The notes under the pieces are model-generated. The model did no database searches, was not told the DNA's origin, and worked only from the letters and a program-made list of their open reading frames with translations. From NCBI RefSeq assembly GCF_021278985.1, contig NZ_CP082833.1, positions 1,364,001 through 1,428,000 of the forward strand: DNA of 64,000 nt. The letters run 5' to 3'. Position numbers and translations under genes: made by a program. The first letter of the stretch is position 1. Every line of letters begins with the position of its first letter. The stretch is from Citrobacter rodentium NBRC 105723 = DSM 16636. Its GTDB lineage: Bacteria; Pseudomonadota; Gammaproteobacteria; Enterobacterales; Enterobacteriaceae. Shown here piece after piece: positions 49,614-59,453 of this stretch.

Positions 49614-50744
49614 GTGAAAGTACTGACTGTGTTTGGCACGCGACCGGAAGCCATCAAAATGGCGCCCCTGGTGCATGCGCTGGCAAAGGATCCTGAGTTC
49701 GACGCGAAAGTGTGCGTCACCGCGCAGCACCGGGAGATGCTCGATCAGGTATTGAATCTCTTTTCCATTGTACCTGACTACGATCTCAACATTATGCGGC
49801 CCGGCCAGGGACTGACGGAAATTACCTGTCGAATCCTGGAAGGGCTTAAGCCTGTTCTCGCCGATTTTAAGCCGGATGTGGTTCTGGTGCATGGCGACAC
49901 CACCACCACCATTGCGACCAGCCTTGCCGCTTTTTACCAGCGTATTCCCGTCGGACATGTAGAAGCCGGACTCCGCACCGGCGACCTGTACTCCCCGTGG
50001 CCGGAAGAGGCAAACCGCACGTTGACCGGGCATCTGGCGATGTACCACTTTGCGCCGACGGAAAACTCCCGGCAAAACCTGCTGCGCGAGAATATCGCCG
50101 ACAACCGCATCTTTGTTACCGGCAACACGGTGATTGATGCGCTGATTTGGGTGCGTGACCGCGTGCTGGCTAGCGATACGCTGCGTACCGAACTGGCCGT
50201 GCAGTATCCTTTTCTTAACGCCGATAAAAAGATGATCCTGGTGACCGGTCATCGTCGTGAGAGCTTTGGCCGCGGCTTTGAGCAGATTTGCCATGCGCTG
50301 GCCCAAATCGCCGCGGCGAATCAGGATGTACAGATTGTCTATCCAGTCCATCTGAACCCCAACGTCAGTGAACCGGTCAACCGTATTCTCGGCCACGTTG
50401 AAAACGTGATGCTGATTGAACCACAGGATTATCTCCCTTTTGTCTGGCTGATGAATCACGCCTGGCTGATCCTGACCGACTCAGGGGGAATTCAGGAAGA
50501 GGCGCCGTCGCTGGGCAAACCGGTGCTGGTGATGCGTGAGACAACCGAACGGCCCGAGGCCATTACCGCAGGCACGGTACGGCTGGTGGGAACGGATCCG
50601 CGGCGCATTGTTGAGGAAGTCACGCGTTTACTGCATGACGAAAACGAATATCAGGTCATGAGCCGCGCCCATAATCCTTACGGCGACGGGCAGGCCTGTG
50701 GACGCATTTTGGACGCTTTAAAAAATAATCGAGTATCGCTATGA
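49614..50744 (+). CDS. wecB: UDP-GlcNAc 2-epimerase WecB
   Basis: WecB (RffE) interconverts UDP-GlcNAc and UDP-ManNAc, the first of two steps to UDP-ManNAcA. The 376-residue cytoplasmic protein has the GT-B-like fold with FGTRPEAIKMAPL at the N-terminus, VHGDTTTT near residue 95, VEAGLRTGD near residue 116 and TDSGGIQEEAP near residue 289. The start is GTG 49614, as judged by alignment with E. coli; an upstream ATG at 49572 would add fourteen residues. The stop overlaps wecC by four bases. Confidence 0.97.
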   Translation: MKVLTVFGTRPEAIKMAPLVHALAKDPEFDAKVCVTAQHREMLDQVLNLFSIVPDYDLNIMRPGQGLTEITCRILEGLKPVLADFKPDVVLVHGDTTTTIATSLAAFYQRIPVGHVEAGLRTGDLYSPWPEEANRTLTGHLAMYHFAPTENSRQNLLRENIADNRIFVTGNTVIDALIWVRDRVLASDTLRTELAVQYPFLNADKKMILVTGHRRESFGRGFEQICHALAQIAAANQDVQIVYPVHLNPNVSEPVNRILGHVENVMLIEPQDYLPFVWLMNHAWLILTDSGGIQEEAPSLGKPVLVMRETTERPEAITAGTVRLVGTDPRRIVEEVTRLLHDENEYQVMSRAHNPYGDGQACGRILDALKNNRVSL

Positions 50745-52003
50745 GTTTTTCGACCATTTCTGTTATTGGGCTGGGTTATATCGGTTTACCCACTGCGGCG
50801 GCCTTTGCTTCGCGTCAGAAACAGGTCATTGGCGTGGACGTGAACCCGCATGCGGTGGAAACCATCAACCGCGGCGAAATTCATATCGTCGAACCGGATC
50901 TGGATAAGGTCGTGAAAACGGCGGTAGAGGGGGGTTATCTGCGCGCTACCACCACGCCCGTTGAAGCCGATGCGTATCTGATTGCGGTTCCCACGCCGTT
51001 TAAAGGCGACCATGAACCGGATATGGCCTATGTGGAGGCTGCGGCGAAATCCGTCGCGCCGGTGCTGAAAAAAGGGGCGCTGGTGATCCTCGAATCGACT
51101 TCGCCGGTCGGGGCGACCGAGCAGATGGCCGCGTGGCTGGCGGAAATACGCCCGGATCTCACCTTTCCCCAGCAGGCTGGCGAGCAGGCGGACGTCAACG
51201 TCGCCTATTGCCCTGAACGCGTACTGCCGGGGCAGGTTATGGTCGAACTGATAAAAAACGACCGCGTCATCGGCGGCATGACTCCGGTATGCTCGGCGCG
51301 CGCCAGCGAGCTGTACAAAATCTTCCTTGAAGGCGAGTGCGTCATCACAAACTCCCGCACGGCGGAAATGTGCAAGCTTACCGAGAACAGCTTCCGCGAC
51401 GTTAATATCGCCTTTGCAAACGAACTGTCGCTGATTTGCGCCGATCAAGGGATTAACGTCTGGGAACTCATTCGCCTGGCGAACCGTCATCCACGGGTTA
51501 ATATTCTCCAGCCCGGCCCTGGCGTCGGCGGTCACTGCATCGCCGTCGATCCGTGGTTCATCGTGGCGCAAAATCCGCAACAGTCGCGTCTGATTCGCAC
51601 CGCGCGCGAGGTTAACGACGGCAAACCGCACTGGGTGGTCGAGCGGGTGAAAGCCGCGGTGGCGGATTGTCTTGCGGCCACAAACAAGCGCGCCAGCGAG
51701 ATTAAAATTGCCTGCTTCGGCCTGGCGTTTAAGCCCAATATCGACGACCTGCGAGAAAGCCCGGCGATGGGCATTGCGCAGGGTATCGCGCGCTGGCACA
51801 GCGGCGAAACGCTGGCGGTGGAGCCGAATATCCATCAGTTACCGAAAAAGCTGGATGGCCTCTGCACGCTGGCGACGCTTAACGATGCGTTGGCAACCGC
51901 CGACGTGCTGGTGATGCTGGTCGACCATAATGAATTTAAAGCGATACAGGGCGATGCGATCCGTCAGCAATATGTTGTGGATACCAAAGGAGTCTGGCGC
52001 TAA
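50741..52003 (+). CDS. wecC: UDP-ManNAc dehydrogenase WecC
   Basis: WecC (RffD) oxidises UDP-ManNAc to UDP-ManNAcA with two NAD+. The 420-residue protein has the N-terminal Rossmann motif GLGYIGLPTAA near residue 10, a central dimer domain and the catalytic cysteine in GVGGHCIAVDPWF near residue 266. It overlaps wecB by four bases and rffG by one base (TAATG), which shows tight operon packing. Confidence 0.98.
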   Translation: MSFSTISVIGLGYIGLPTAAAFASRQKQVIGVDVNPHAVETINRGEIHIVEPDLDKVVKTAVEGGYLRATTTPVEADAYLIAVPTPFKGDHEPDMAYVEAAAKSVAPVLKKGALVILESTSPVGATEQMAAWLAEIRPDLTFPQQAGEQADVNVAYCPERVLPGQVMVELIKNDRVIGGMTPVCSARASELYKIFLEGECVITNSRTAEMCKLTENSFRDVNIAFANELSLICADQGINVWELIRLANRHPRVNILQPGPGVGGHCIAVDPWFIVAQNPQQSRLIRTAREVNDGKPHWVVERVKAAVADCLAATNKRASEIKIACFGLAFKPNIDDLRESPAMGIAQGIARWHSGETLAVEPNIHQLPKKLDGLCTLATLNDALATADVLVMLVDHNEFKAIQGDAIRQQYVVDTKGVWR

Positions 52004-53070
52004 TGAAACGGATCCTGATTACCGGCGGCGCGGGGTTTATCGGCTCGGCGGTGGCGCGGTATATCATTAACGAAACGGCAGATGCCGCGGTGGTGGTCGA
52101 TAAACTCACCTACGCGGGAAATCTGATGTCGCTGGCGCCGGTTGCGCAGAGCGATCGTTTCGCCTTTGAGAAAGTGGATATTTGTGACCGCGCCGCGGTG
52201 GATCGCGTTTTTCAGCACTATCAGCCGGACTGCGTGATGCACCTGGCGGCGGAAAGCCATGTCGATCGCTCCATCGACGGCCCGGCGGCGTTTATTGAAA
52301 CGAATATCGTTGGCACGTACACCCTGCTGGAAGCGGCGCGCGCCTACTGGCATGCGCTGGCAGCGGACAAAAAAGCGGCGTTCCGCTTTCACCATATTTC
52401 CACTGACGAGGTGTATGGCGATCTGCATTCTACGGATGATTTCTTTACGGAAACCACGCCGTATGCGCCAAGCAGCCCTTATTCAGCGTCAAAAGCCAGC
52501 AGCGACCACCTTGTTCGCGCCTGGCTGCGCACGTACGGTCTGCCGACGCTGGTGACGAACTGCTCCAACAATTACGGTCCTTATCACTTCCCGGAAAAAT
52601 TGATTCCGCTGACGATCCTCAATGCGCTGGCGGGTAAACCCCTGCCGGTGTACGGCAACGGGCAGCAGATTCGTGACTGGCTGTATGTCGAAGATCATGC
52701 CAGGGCGCTGTATCTCGTGGCGACCGCCGGAACGGTGGGGGAAACCTGGAACATTGGCGGTCACAACGAGCGTAAGAATCTGATGGTGGTCGAGACGATT
52801 TGCGATCTGCTGGAAGAACTGGCGCCGGAAAAACCGCAGGGTATTGCCCACTACCGTGATTTGATCGCCTTTGTCGATGACCGTCCCGGTCACGATTTAC
52901 GTTACGCTATCGATGCATCGAAAATCGCGCGCGAGCTGGGCTGGACGCCGCGGGAATCCTTTGAAAGCGGGATGCGTAAAACCGTGCAATGGTATCTGGC
53001 GAATGAGGCCTGGTGGAAGCCTGTGCAGGACGGTAGCTATCGGGGTGAACGTTTAGGGCTTAAGGGCTAA
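52003..53070 (+). CDS. rffG: dTDP-glucose 4,6-dehydratase RffG
   Basis: RffG makes dTDP-4-keto-6-deoxyglucose for the Fuc4NAc branch of ECA. The 355-residue short-chain dehydrogenase-like protein has the NAD motif GGAGFIGS near residue 8, the active-site segment ISTDEVYGD near residue 131 with its TDE triad, and YSASK near residue 160. It is paralogous to RfbB of O-antigen clusters, but its place in the wec operon and match to E. coli RffG settle the call. Confidence 0.97.
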   Translation: MKRILITGGAGFIGSAVARYIINETADAAVVVDKLTYAGNLMSLAPVAQSDRFAFEKVDICDRAAVDRVFQHYQPDCVMHLAAESHVDRSIDGPAAFIETNIVGTYTLLEAARAYWHALAADKKAAFRFHHISTDEVYGDLHSTDDFFTETTPYAPSSPYSASKASSDHLVRAWLRTYGLPTLVTNCSNNYGPYHFPEKLIPLTILNALAGKPLPVYGNGQQIRDWLYVEDHARALYLVATAGTVGETWNIGGHNERKNLMVVETICDLLEELAPEKPQGIAHYRDLIAFVDDRPGHDLRYAIDASKIARELGWTPRESFESGMRKTVQWYLANEAWWKPVQDGSYRGERLGLKG

Positions 53071-53102
53071 CAGCCAGGCTTTAACTCCTGAAGGAGAGAG
53101 GC

Positions 53103-53984
53103 ATGAAAGGTATCATTCTGGCGGGCGGGTCCGGCACCCGTTTGCACCCCATTACGCGCGGCGTGTCAAAACAGCTGCTGCCGGTTTACGACAAGCCGAT
53201 GATCTATTACCCGCTGTCCGTGCTGATGCTGGCGGGGATACGTGAGATTTTGATCATCACCACGCCGGAAGATAAAGGGTATTTTCAGCGGCTGCTGGGG
53301 AATGGCTCAGAGTTTGGCATTGATTTGCAGTATGCCGAACAGCCCAGCCCGGATGGCCTGGCTCAGGCGTTTATCATTGGTGAAACGTTCCTTAACGGCG
53401 AACCCTCCTGTCTGGTGCTTGGCGACAACATCTTCTTTGGTCAGGGCTTCAGTCCTAAGCTGCGACAGGTGGTGGCGCGGAGCGAAGGCGCGACGGTCTT
53501 TGGCTATCAGGTTATGGATCCTGAGCGGTTTGGCGTCGTTGAGTTCGATGACAACTTTCGCGCTATCTCATTAGAAGAAAAACCGAAGCAGCCCAAATCT
53601 AACTGGGCGGTGACGGGGCTCTATTTCTATGACAGTCAGGTCGTTGAGTACGCAAAGCGCGTAAAGCCTTCCGGGCGCGGCGAGCTGGAGATCACCTCGA
53701 TTAACCAGATGTATCTTGAAGCCGGAAAGCTGACCGTTGAGTTACTGGGACGCGGTTTCGCCTGGCTGGATACCGGGACTCACGACAGCCTGATTGAAGC
53801 GAGCACCTTTGTGCAGACGGTAGAGAAACGCCAGGGCTTTAAAATCGCCTGTCTGGAAGAGATTGCCTGGCGCAACGGCTGGCTGGACGATGACGACGTC
53901 AAACGCGCCGCCAGCCAGCTGGCGAAAACCGGCTACGGCCAGTATCTGCTGGAGTTGCTCCGTGCGCGTCCACGCCAGTATTGA
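53103..53984 (+). CDS. rffH: Glucose-1-phosphate thymidylyltransferase RffH
   Basis: RffH makes dTDP-glucose from dTTP and glucose-1-phosphate. The 293-residue protein has the nucleotide-binding loop LAGGSGTRLHP near residue 7 and the metal-site segment VLGDNIFFG near residue 107. It is preceded by GGAGAGAGG, a strong ribosome binding site. The last 23 bases overlap the start of rffC in another frame. Confidence 0.97.
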   Translation: MKGIILAGGSGTRLHPITRGVSKQLLPVYDKPMIYYPLSVLMLAGIREILIITTPEDKGYFQRLLGNGSEFGIDLQYAEQPSPDGLAQAFIIGETFLNGEPSCLVLGDNIFFGQGFSPKLRQVVARSEGATVFGYQVMDPERFGVVEFDDNFRAISLEEKPKQPKSNWAVTGLYFYDSQVVEYAKRVKPSGRGELEITSINQMYLEAGKLTVELLGRGFAWLDTGTHDSLIEASTFVQTVEKRQGFKIACLEEIAWRNGWLDDDDVKRAASQLAKTGYGQYLLELLRARPRQY

Positions 53985-54639
53985 GCCGCTTGAGTGGGAA
54001 AACGCCTTTTTTGGCGTTAACAGCGCCATTGTGCGCATCGACCCGGCGGCAGCGCCCCTGACGGCAGAACGGTTGCAGGCCTGGTCACGGGTGCAGGCGA
54101 AAATCCCGGCAGCCGAAACCGCCTGGCTGGATGCCTTGCAGCAGCTTGGCTTTTCGCTGGTTGAGGGCGAAGTGGATCTGGCGCTGCCGGTGACGCCAAC
54201 CGGCGAACAGGCTGGCGCGGAAATTGCACAACCTGCGGATATTCCGGCGCTGCGTCAGCTGGCTGCCGTTGCCTTTGCGCAGAGTCGCTTCCGCGCGCCT
54301 TGGTACGCGCCGGACGCCAGCGCGCGTTTTTATGCTCAGTGGATTGAGAACGCGGTGCGCGGCACGTTCGATCACCAGTGTCTGCTTCTGCGTGCGGCAA
54401 ACGGCGATATTCGCGGCTATGTCTCGCTGCGTGAACTGAATGACCGTGAGGCGCGCATCGGCTTACTGGCCGGGCGCGGCGCGGGCGCTGAACTGATGCA
54501 GGCGGCGCTGGGTTGGGCACAGGCGCGCGGCAAAACAACATTGCGGGTGGCGACCCAGATGGGCAACACCGCCGCGCTTAAACGTTACATACAAAGCGGT
54601 GCCAATGTGGCAGGCACCGCGTACTGGTTATACAGGTGA
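53962..54639 (+). CDS. rffC: dTDP-4-amino-4,6-dideoxygalactose N-acetyltransferase RffC (WecD)
   Basis: RffC acetylates dTDP-Fuc4N to dTDP-Fuc4NAc with acetyl-CoA. The 225-residue protein starts with GTG 53962 (MRVHASIEPLEWENAFFGV) behind GGAG seven bases upstream; E. coli has 224 residues. The C-terminal half is a GNAT domain with the acetyl-CoA loop AGRGAGAELM near residue 174. The start lies inside rffH, giving a 23-base overlap. Confidence 0.94.
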   Translation: MRVHASIEPLEWENAFFGVNSAIVRIDPAAAPLTAERLQAWSRVQAKIPAAETAWLDALQQLGFSLVEGEVDLALPVTPTGEQAGAEIAQPADIPALRQLAAVAFAQSRFRAPWYAPDASARFYAQWIENAVRGTFDHQCLLLRAANGDIRGYVSLRELNDREARIGLLAGRGAGAELMQAALGWAQARGKTTLRVATQMGNTAALKRYIQSGANVAGTAYWLYR

Positions 54640-54643
54640 CAAT

Positions 54644-55774
54644 ATGATTCCATTTAATGCGCCGCCGGTGGTGGGAACCGAACTCGACTATATGCAGTCC
54701 GCGATGGGCAGCGGCAAACTGTGCGGCGATGGCGGCTTTACCCGTCGCTGCCAGCAGTGGCTGGAGCAGCGCTTCGGCAGTGCGAAAGTGCTGCTGACGC
54801 CCTCCTGCACCGCCTCTCTGGAGATGGCGGCGCTGCTGCTGGATATTCAGCCGGGCGATGAAGTGATCATGCCGAGCTACACCTTTGTTTCCACCGCTAA
54901 CGCCTTCGTGCTGCGCGGCGCGAAAATCATCTTTGTGGATATCCGCCCGGATACCATGAACATTGACGAAACGCGCATTGAAGCGGCGATTACTGACAAA
55001 ACCCGGGTGATTGTGCCGGTTCATTACGCGGGCGTGGCCTGTGAAATGGATACCATCATGGCGCTGGCGGAAAAGTATAACCTGTACGTGGTGGAAGACG
55101 CCGCGCAGGGTGTGATGTCGACCTATAAAGGCCGTGCGCTGGGGACGATTGGCCACATCGGCTGTTTTAGCTTCCACGAGACGAAAAACTACACGGCGGG
55201 CGGCGAAGGCGGCGCAACGCTGATTAACGATAGTAAATTGATCGAACGCGCGGAGATCATCCGCGAAAAAGGGACTAACCGCAGCCAGTTTTTCCGTGGG
55301 CAGGTGGATAAATACACCTGGTGTGATATCGGCTCCAGCTATCTGATGTCCGATCTACAGGCTGCCTATCTGTGGGCGCAGCTGGAAGCCGCTGACCGCA
55401 TTAACCAACAGCGTCTGGCGCTGTGGCAAACTTACTTTGACGCCCTGCAACCGCTGGCGCGCGCCGGGCGTATTGAACTACCGTCCGTTCCGGACGACTG
55501 CAAACAGAACGGCCATATGTTCTATATCAAGCTGCGTGATATTGATGACCGGAGCGCGCTGATCAACTTTCTCAAAGAGGCGGAAATTATGGCGGTGTTC
55601 CACTATATCCCGCTGCATGATTGCCCGGCAGGGGATAAGTTTGGCGCGTTCCACGGCGAAGATCGCCACACCACCAAAGAGAGCGAGCGCCTGCTGCGCC
55701 TGCCGCTGTTCTATAACCTGTCAGCGGTTAACCAGCGCACGGTCATTACCACCTTGCTGAACTATTTCGCCTGA
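54644..55774 (+). CDS. wecE: dTDP-4-amino-4,6-dideoxygalactose transaminase WecE
   Basis: WecE (RffA) aminates dTDP-4-keto-6-deoxyglucose from glutamate using PLP. The 376-residue fold-type I enzyme has the PLP lysine in FHETKNYTAGGEGG near residue 181 and the aspartate contact in VVEDAAQGV near residue 155. The start at ATG 54644 (MIPFNAPPVVG) equals E. coli. Four bases separate it from rffC. Confidence 0.98.
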   Translation: MIPFNAPPVVGTELDYMQSAMGSGKLCGDGGFTRRCQQWLEQRFGSAKVLLTPSCTASLEMAALLLDIQPGDEVIMPSYTFVSTANAFVLRGAKIIFVDIRPDTMNIDETRIEAAITDKTRVIVPVHYAGVACEMDTIMALAEKYNLYVVEDAAQGVMSTYKGRALGTIGHIGCFSFHETKNYTAGGEGGATLINDSKLIERAEIIREKGTNRSQFFRGQVDKYTWCDIGSSYLMSDLQAAYLWAQLEAADRINQQRLALWQTYFDALQPLARAGRIELPSVPDDCKQNGHMFYIKLRDIDDRSALINFLKEAEIMAVFHYIPLHDCPAGDKFGAFHGEDRHTTKESERLLRLPLFYNLSAVNQRTVITTLLNYFA

Positions 55775-55775
55775 T

Positions 55776-57026
55776 ATGTCGCTTGCGAAAGCGTCCCTGT
55801 GGACGGCGGCCAGCACGCTGGTCAAAATTGGCGCGGGTTTACTGGTGGTTAAACTGCTGGCGGTGTCATTCGGTCCGGCGGGCGTCGGGCAGGCGGGAAA
55901 CTTCCGCCAGATGGTGACCGTGCTCGGCGTGCTGGCGGGGGCCGGGATTTTTAACGGCGTCACTAAATACGTCGCGCAGACCCACGATAACCCGCAACAG
56001 CTGCGCAACGTCGTCGGCACCGCTTCAGCGATGGTGCTGGGATTCTCCACGCTGCTGGCGCTGGCGTTCCTGCTGGCGGCAGCGCCGATTAGCCAGGGCT
56101 TATTCGGCCACACGCAGTATCAGGGGCTGGTGCGCCTGGTGGCGCTGGTGCAGATGGGCATCGCATGGGCGAACCTGCTGCTGGCGCTGATGAAGGGCTT
56201 TCGCGACGCCGCCGGAAACGCGCTGTCGTTAATTATCGGCAGTCTGGTGGGCGTCGTCGCCTACTACGGCTGTTACCGGGTGGGCGGTTATGAAGGCGCG
56301 CTGCTCGGCCTGGCGCTGGTGCCTGCGCTGGTGGTCATTCCCGCAGCGGCGATGCTGATGAAGCGGGGGACGATCCCGCTGGGCTATCTGAAACCCTCCT
56401 GGGATAATGGACTGGCGGGCCAGCTCAGCAAATTTACCCTGATGGCGCTGATCACCTCCGTGACGCTGCCGGTGGCCTACGTGATGATGCGAAACCTGCT
56501 GGCGGCGCACTACAGCTGGGATGAAGTGGGCATCTGGCAGGGGGTAAGCAGTATCTCCGATGCTTACCTGCAATTTATTACCGCCTCGTTCAGCGTCTGG
56601 CTGCTGCCGACGTTGTCGCGCCTGACGGAGAAAGGCGATATCACGCGGGAGGTGGTGAAATCGCTGAAGTTTGTGCTGCCCGCGGTGGCGGCGGCGAGTT
56701 TTACCGTCTGGCTGCTGCGCGATGTCGCCATCTGGCTGCTTTTCTCTGATAAATTTACCGCCATGCGCGATCTGTTTGCCTGGCAGTTAGTGGGTGATGT
56801 GCTGAAAGTCGGCGCCTATGTGTTCGGTTATCTGGTGATCGCGAAAGCGTCGCTGCGGTTTTACATACTGGCTGAGGTCAGCCAGTTCATTTTACTGACG
56901 GCATTTGCGCACGGGTTGATCCCCGCGCACGGCGCGCTGGGCGCGGCGCAGGCGTACATGGCAACCTATGTCGTCTATTTTTCACTGTGTTGTGGCGTAT
57001 TTTTACTCTGGCGTAGGCGGGCATGA
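55776..57026 (+). CDS. wzxE: ECA lipid III flippase WzxE
   Basis: WzxE moves undecaprenyl-linked ECA trisaccharide across the inner membrane. The 416-residue protein is a polysaccharide transporter (MATE-like fold) with about twelve helices and the N-terminal GPAGVGQAGNFRQM. It starts one base after wecE, and its stop overlaps the wecF start by four bases. Confidence 0.97.
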   Translation: MSLAKASLWTAASTLVKIGAGLLVVKLLAVSFGPAGVGQAGNFRQMVTVLGVLAGAGIFNGVTKYVAQTHDNPQQLRNVVGTASAMVLGFSTLLALAFLLAAAPISQGLFGHTQYQGLVRLVALVQMGIAWANLLLALMKGFRDAAGNALSLIIGSLVGVVAYYGCYRVGGYEGALLGLALVPALVVIPAAAMLMKRGTIPLGYLKPSWDNGLAGQLSKFTLMALITSVTLPVAYVMMRNLLAAHYSWDEVGIWQGVSSISDAYLQFITASFSVWLLPTLSRLTEKGDITREVVKSLKFVLPAVAAASFTVWLLRDVAIWLLFSDKFTAMRDLFAWQLVGDVLKVGAYVFGYLVIAKASLRFYILAEVSQFILLTAFAHGLIPAHGALGAAQAYMATYVVYFSLCCGVFLLWRRRA

Positions 57027-58102
57027 CTGTACTGATTCACGTACTGGGATCGGATATCCCTCACCATAATCAAACCGTGCTGCGGTTTTTTAACGACGCG
57101 CTGGCGCAGACCAGCGAGCATGCCCGCGTATTTATGGTGGCCGGAGAAGACGCCGGGCTGAGCGCAAGCTGTCCGGCGCTCGCCATCTCGTTCTACAAAG
57201 GTAAAAAATCGCTGGCTGAGGCGGTTATCGCCAAAGCCAAAGCGAACCGCCAGCAGCGCTTCTTCTTTCACGGCCAGTTCAATACCGCGCTGTGGCTGGC
57301 GTTGCTCAGCGGCGGCATTAAGCCCGCTCAGTTTTACTGGCATATCTGGGGAGCGGATCTGTATGAAGTCTCCAGCGGCCTGAAATTCAAACTGTTCTAC
57401 CCGATTCGCCGACTGGCGCAGAACCGCGTGGGCTGCGTGTTCGCCACCCGTGGCGATCTAAGCTACTTTGCCGGACAGCATCCGCGCGTGCCTGGGGAGC
57501 TACTCTATTTCCCGACGCGCATGGACCCGGCGCTGAATAATATGGTGAACGATCGCCAGCGCAGCGGAAAAATGACCATCCTGGTGGGGAACTCCGGCGA
57601 TCGCAGCAACGAACATGTTGCCGCGCTGGAAGCGGTACATCAGCAGTTTGGCGATACGGTGAATGTGATTGTGCCAATGGGCTATCCGGCAAATAACGCG
57701 GCCTATATCGCCGAGGTGAAACAGGTCGGTCTGGCGCTGTTCAGCGGCGAAAATCTGCAAATACTTGAAGAAAAGCTGGAATTTGACGCCTATCTGGCGC
57801 TGCTTCGCCAGTGCGATCTCGGCTACTTTATTTTTGCCCGTCAGCAGGGGATTGGTACGCTGTGTCTGCTGATCCAGGCCGGAGTGCCGTGCGTGCTGAA
57901 CCGCGAGAACCCGTTCTGGCAGGATATGGTGGAGCAGCAGCTACCGGTGCTGTTTACCAGCGATGCGCTGAACGAACAGGTGGTGCGTGAAGCCCAGCGC
58001 CAGCTGGCGTCGGTAGACAAGAGCGCGATTACCTTCTTCAGCCCGAACTACCAGCAACCCTGGCTTCGCGCCATCAGAATTGCCGCAGGGGAGGCCGTAT
58101 GA
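57023..58102 (+). CDS. wecF: Fuc4NAc transferase WecF (lipid III synthase)
   Basis: WecF (RffT) adds Fuc4NAc to lipid II to complete the ECA trisaccharide. The 359-residue protein is a glycosyltransferase of family GT56, with a FYWHIWGADLYE segment near residue 108 and no membrane helix. Length equals E. coli WecF. It is coupled to wzxE and wzyE by four-base overlaps on both sides. Confidence 0.96.
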   Translation: MTVLIHVLGSDIPHHNQTVLRFFNDALAQTSEHARVFMVAGEDAGLSASCPALAISFYKGKKSLAEAVIAKAKANRQQRFFFHGQFNTALWLALLSGGIKPAQFYWHIWGADLYEVSSGLKFKLFYPIRRLAQNRVGCVFATRGDLSYFAGQHPRVPGELLYFPTRMDPALNNMVNDRQRSGKMTILVGNSGDRSNEHVAALEAVHQQFGDTVNVIVPMGYPANNAAYIAEVKQVGLALFSGENLQILEEKLEFDAYLALLRQCDLGYFIFARQQGIGTLCLLIQAGVPCVLNRENPFWQDMVEQQLPVLFTSDALNEQVVREAQRQLASVDKSAITFFSPNYQQPWLRAIRIAAGEAV

Positions 58103-59451
58103 GCCTGATGCAGTTCAGCGGTCTGTTTGCCGTCTGGCTACTCGCGACGCTGTTTATCGCCACCTTAACGTGGTTCGAGTTTCGCCGTGTGCGCTTTAAC
58201 TTCAACGTCTTTTTCTCACTGCTGTTTTTGCTGACCTTCTTTTTTGGTTTTCCGCTGACCAGCGTGCTGGTGTTCCGCTTTGACGTCGGCGTCGCGCCGC
58301 CGGAAATTTTGCTACAGGCGCTGCTCTCCGCCGCCTGTTTCTACGCGGTCTATTACGTCACTTATAAGACCCGCTTACGCAAACGGGTAAGCGATGCCCC
58401 ACGCAAACCGCTGTTTACCATGAACCGCGTGGAGACCCAACTGACCTGGGTGGTGCTGATGGGCATCGCGCTGGTCAGCGTCGGTATCTTCTTCATGCAC
58501 AATGGTTTTCTGCTGTTTCGCCTGCACTCTTACAGCCAGATTTTCTCCAGCGAAGTCTCCGGCGTGGCGTTAAAGCGCTTCTTCTACTTTTTTATTCCGG
58601 CGATGCTGGTGGTCTATTTTCTGCGTCAGGACAGCAAAGCCTGGCTGTTTTTCCTCGTCAGCACCGTGGCGTTTGGTCTGCTGACCTATATGATTGTCGG
58701 CGGCACGCGCGCCAATATCATCATCGCCTTCGCTATTTTCCTGTTTATCGGCATTATCCGCGGCTGGATCTCGCTGTGGATGCTGGCGGCTGCGGGCGTG
58801 CTGGGCATTGTCGGCATGTTCTGGCTGGCGCTAAAACGCTACGGGCTGAACGTCAGTGGCGATGAGGCGTTCTATACCTTCCTCTATCTGACCCGCGATA
58901 CCTTTTCACCGTGGGAAAATCTGGCGCTACTGCTGCAAAATTACGACAAGATCGCGTTTCAGGGGCTGGCGCCGATCGTTCGCGACTTTTATGTGTTTAT
59001 CCCTTCCTGGCTGTGGCCGGGGCGTCCGACGATGGTGCTGAACGCGGCGAACTACTTTACCTGGGAAGTGCTGAACAACCACTCCGGGCTGGCGATTTCG
59101 CCGACGCTGATCGGATCGCTGGTGGTGATGGGCGGTGCGCCGTTTATTCCGCTGGGCGCGCTCGTGGTGGGACTGATCATCAAATGGTTCGACTGGCTGT
59201 ATGAGCTGGGAAACCGGGAAACTAACCGCTACAAGGCGGCGATTTTGCATAGTTTCTGCTTCGGCGCGATATTCAATATGATCGTGCTGGCCCGGGAAGG
59301 GCTGGACTCGTTTGTATCGCGCGTGGTTTTTTTCCTTGTGGTTTTTGGCGCCTGTCTGCTGATGGCAAAACTGCTGTTCTGGCTGTTTGCCAGCGCCGGG
59401 CTGATCCATAAACGCATAAAAACACTGCCAGGCAAACAGGTTGAAGGATAG
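58099..59451 (+). CDS. wzyE: ECA polymerase WzyE
   Basis: WzyE joins ECA repeat units in the periplasm. The 450-residue protein is hydrophobic, with about eleven helices and a large periplasmic loop in the second half (around WEVLNNHSGLAISPTLIG), a position typical of Wzy active loops. It overlaps wecF by four bases; wecG follows directly. Confidence 0.97.
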   Translation: MSLMQFSGLFAVWLLATLFIATLTWFEFRRVRFNFNVFFSLLFLLTFFFGFPLTSVLVFRFDVGVAPPEILLQALLSAACFYAVYYVTYKTRLRKRVSDAPRKPLFTMNRVETQLTWVVLMGIALVSVGIFFMHNGFLLFRLHSYSQIFSSEVSGVALKRFFYFFIPAMLVVYFLRQDSKAWLFFLVSTVAFGLLTYMIVGGTRANIIIAFAIFLFIGIIRGWISLWMLAAAGVLGIVGMFWLALKRYGLNVSGDEAFYTFLYLTRDTFSPWENLALLLQNYDKIAFQGLAPIVRDFYVFIPSWLWPGRPTMVLNAANYFTWEVLNNHSGLAISPTLIGSLVVMGGAPFIPLGALVVGLIIKWFDWLYELGNRETNRYKAAILHSFCFGAIFNMIVLAREGLDSFVSRVVFFLVVFGACLLMAKLLFWLFASAGLIHKRIKTLPGKQVEG

Positions 59452-59453
59452 TG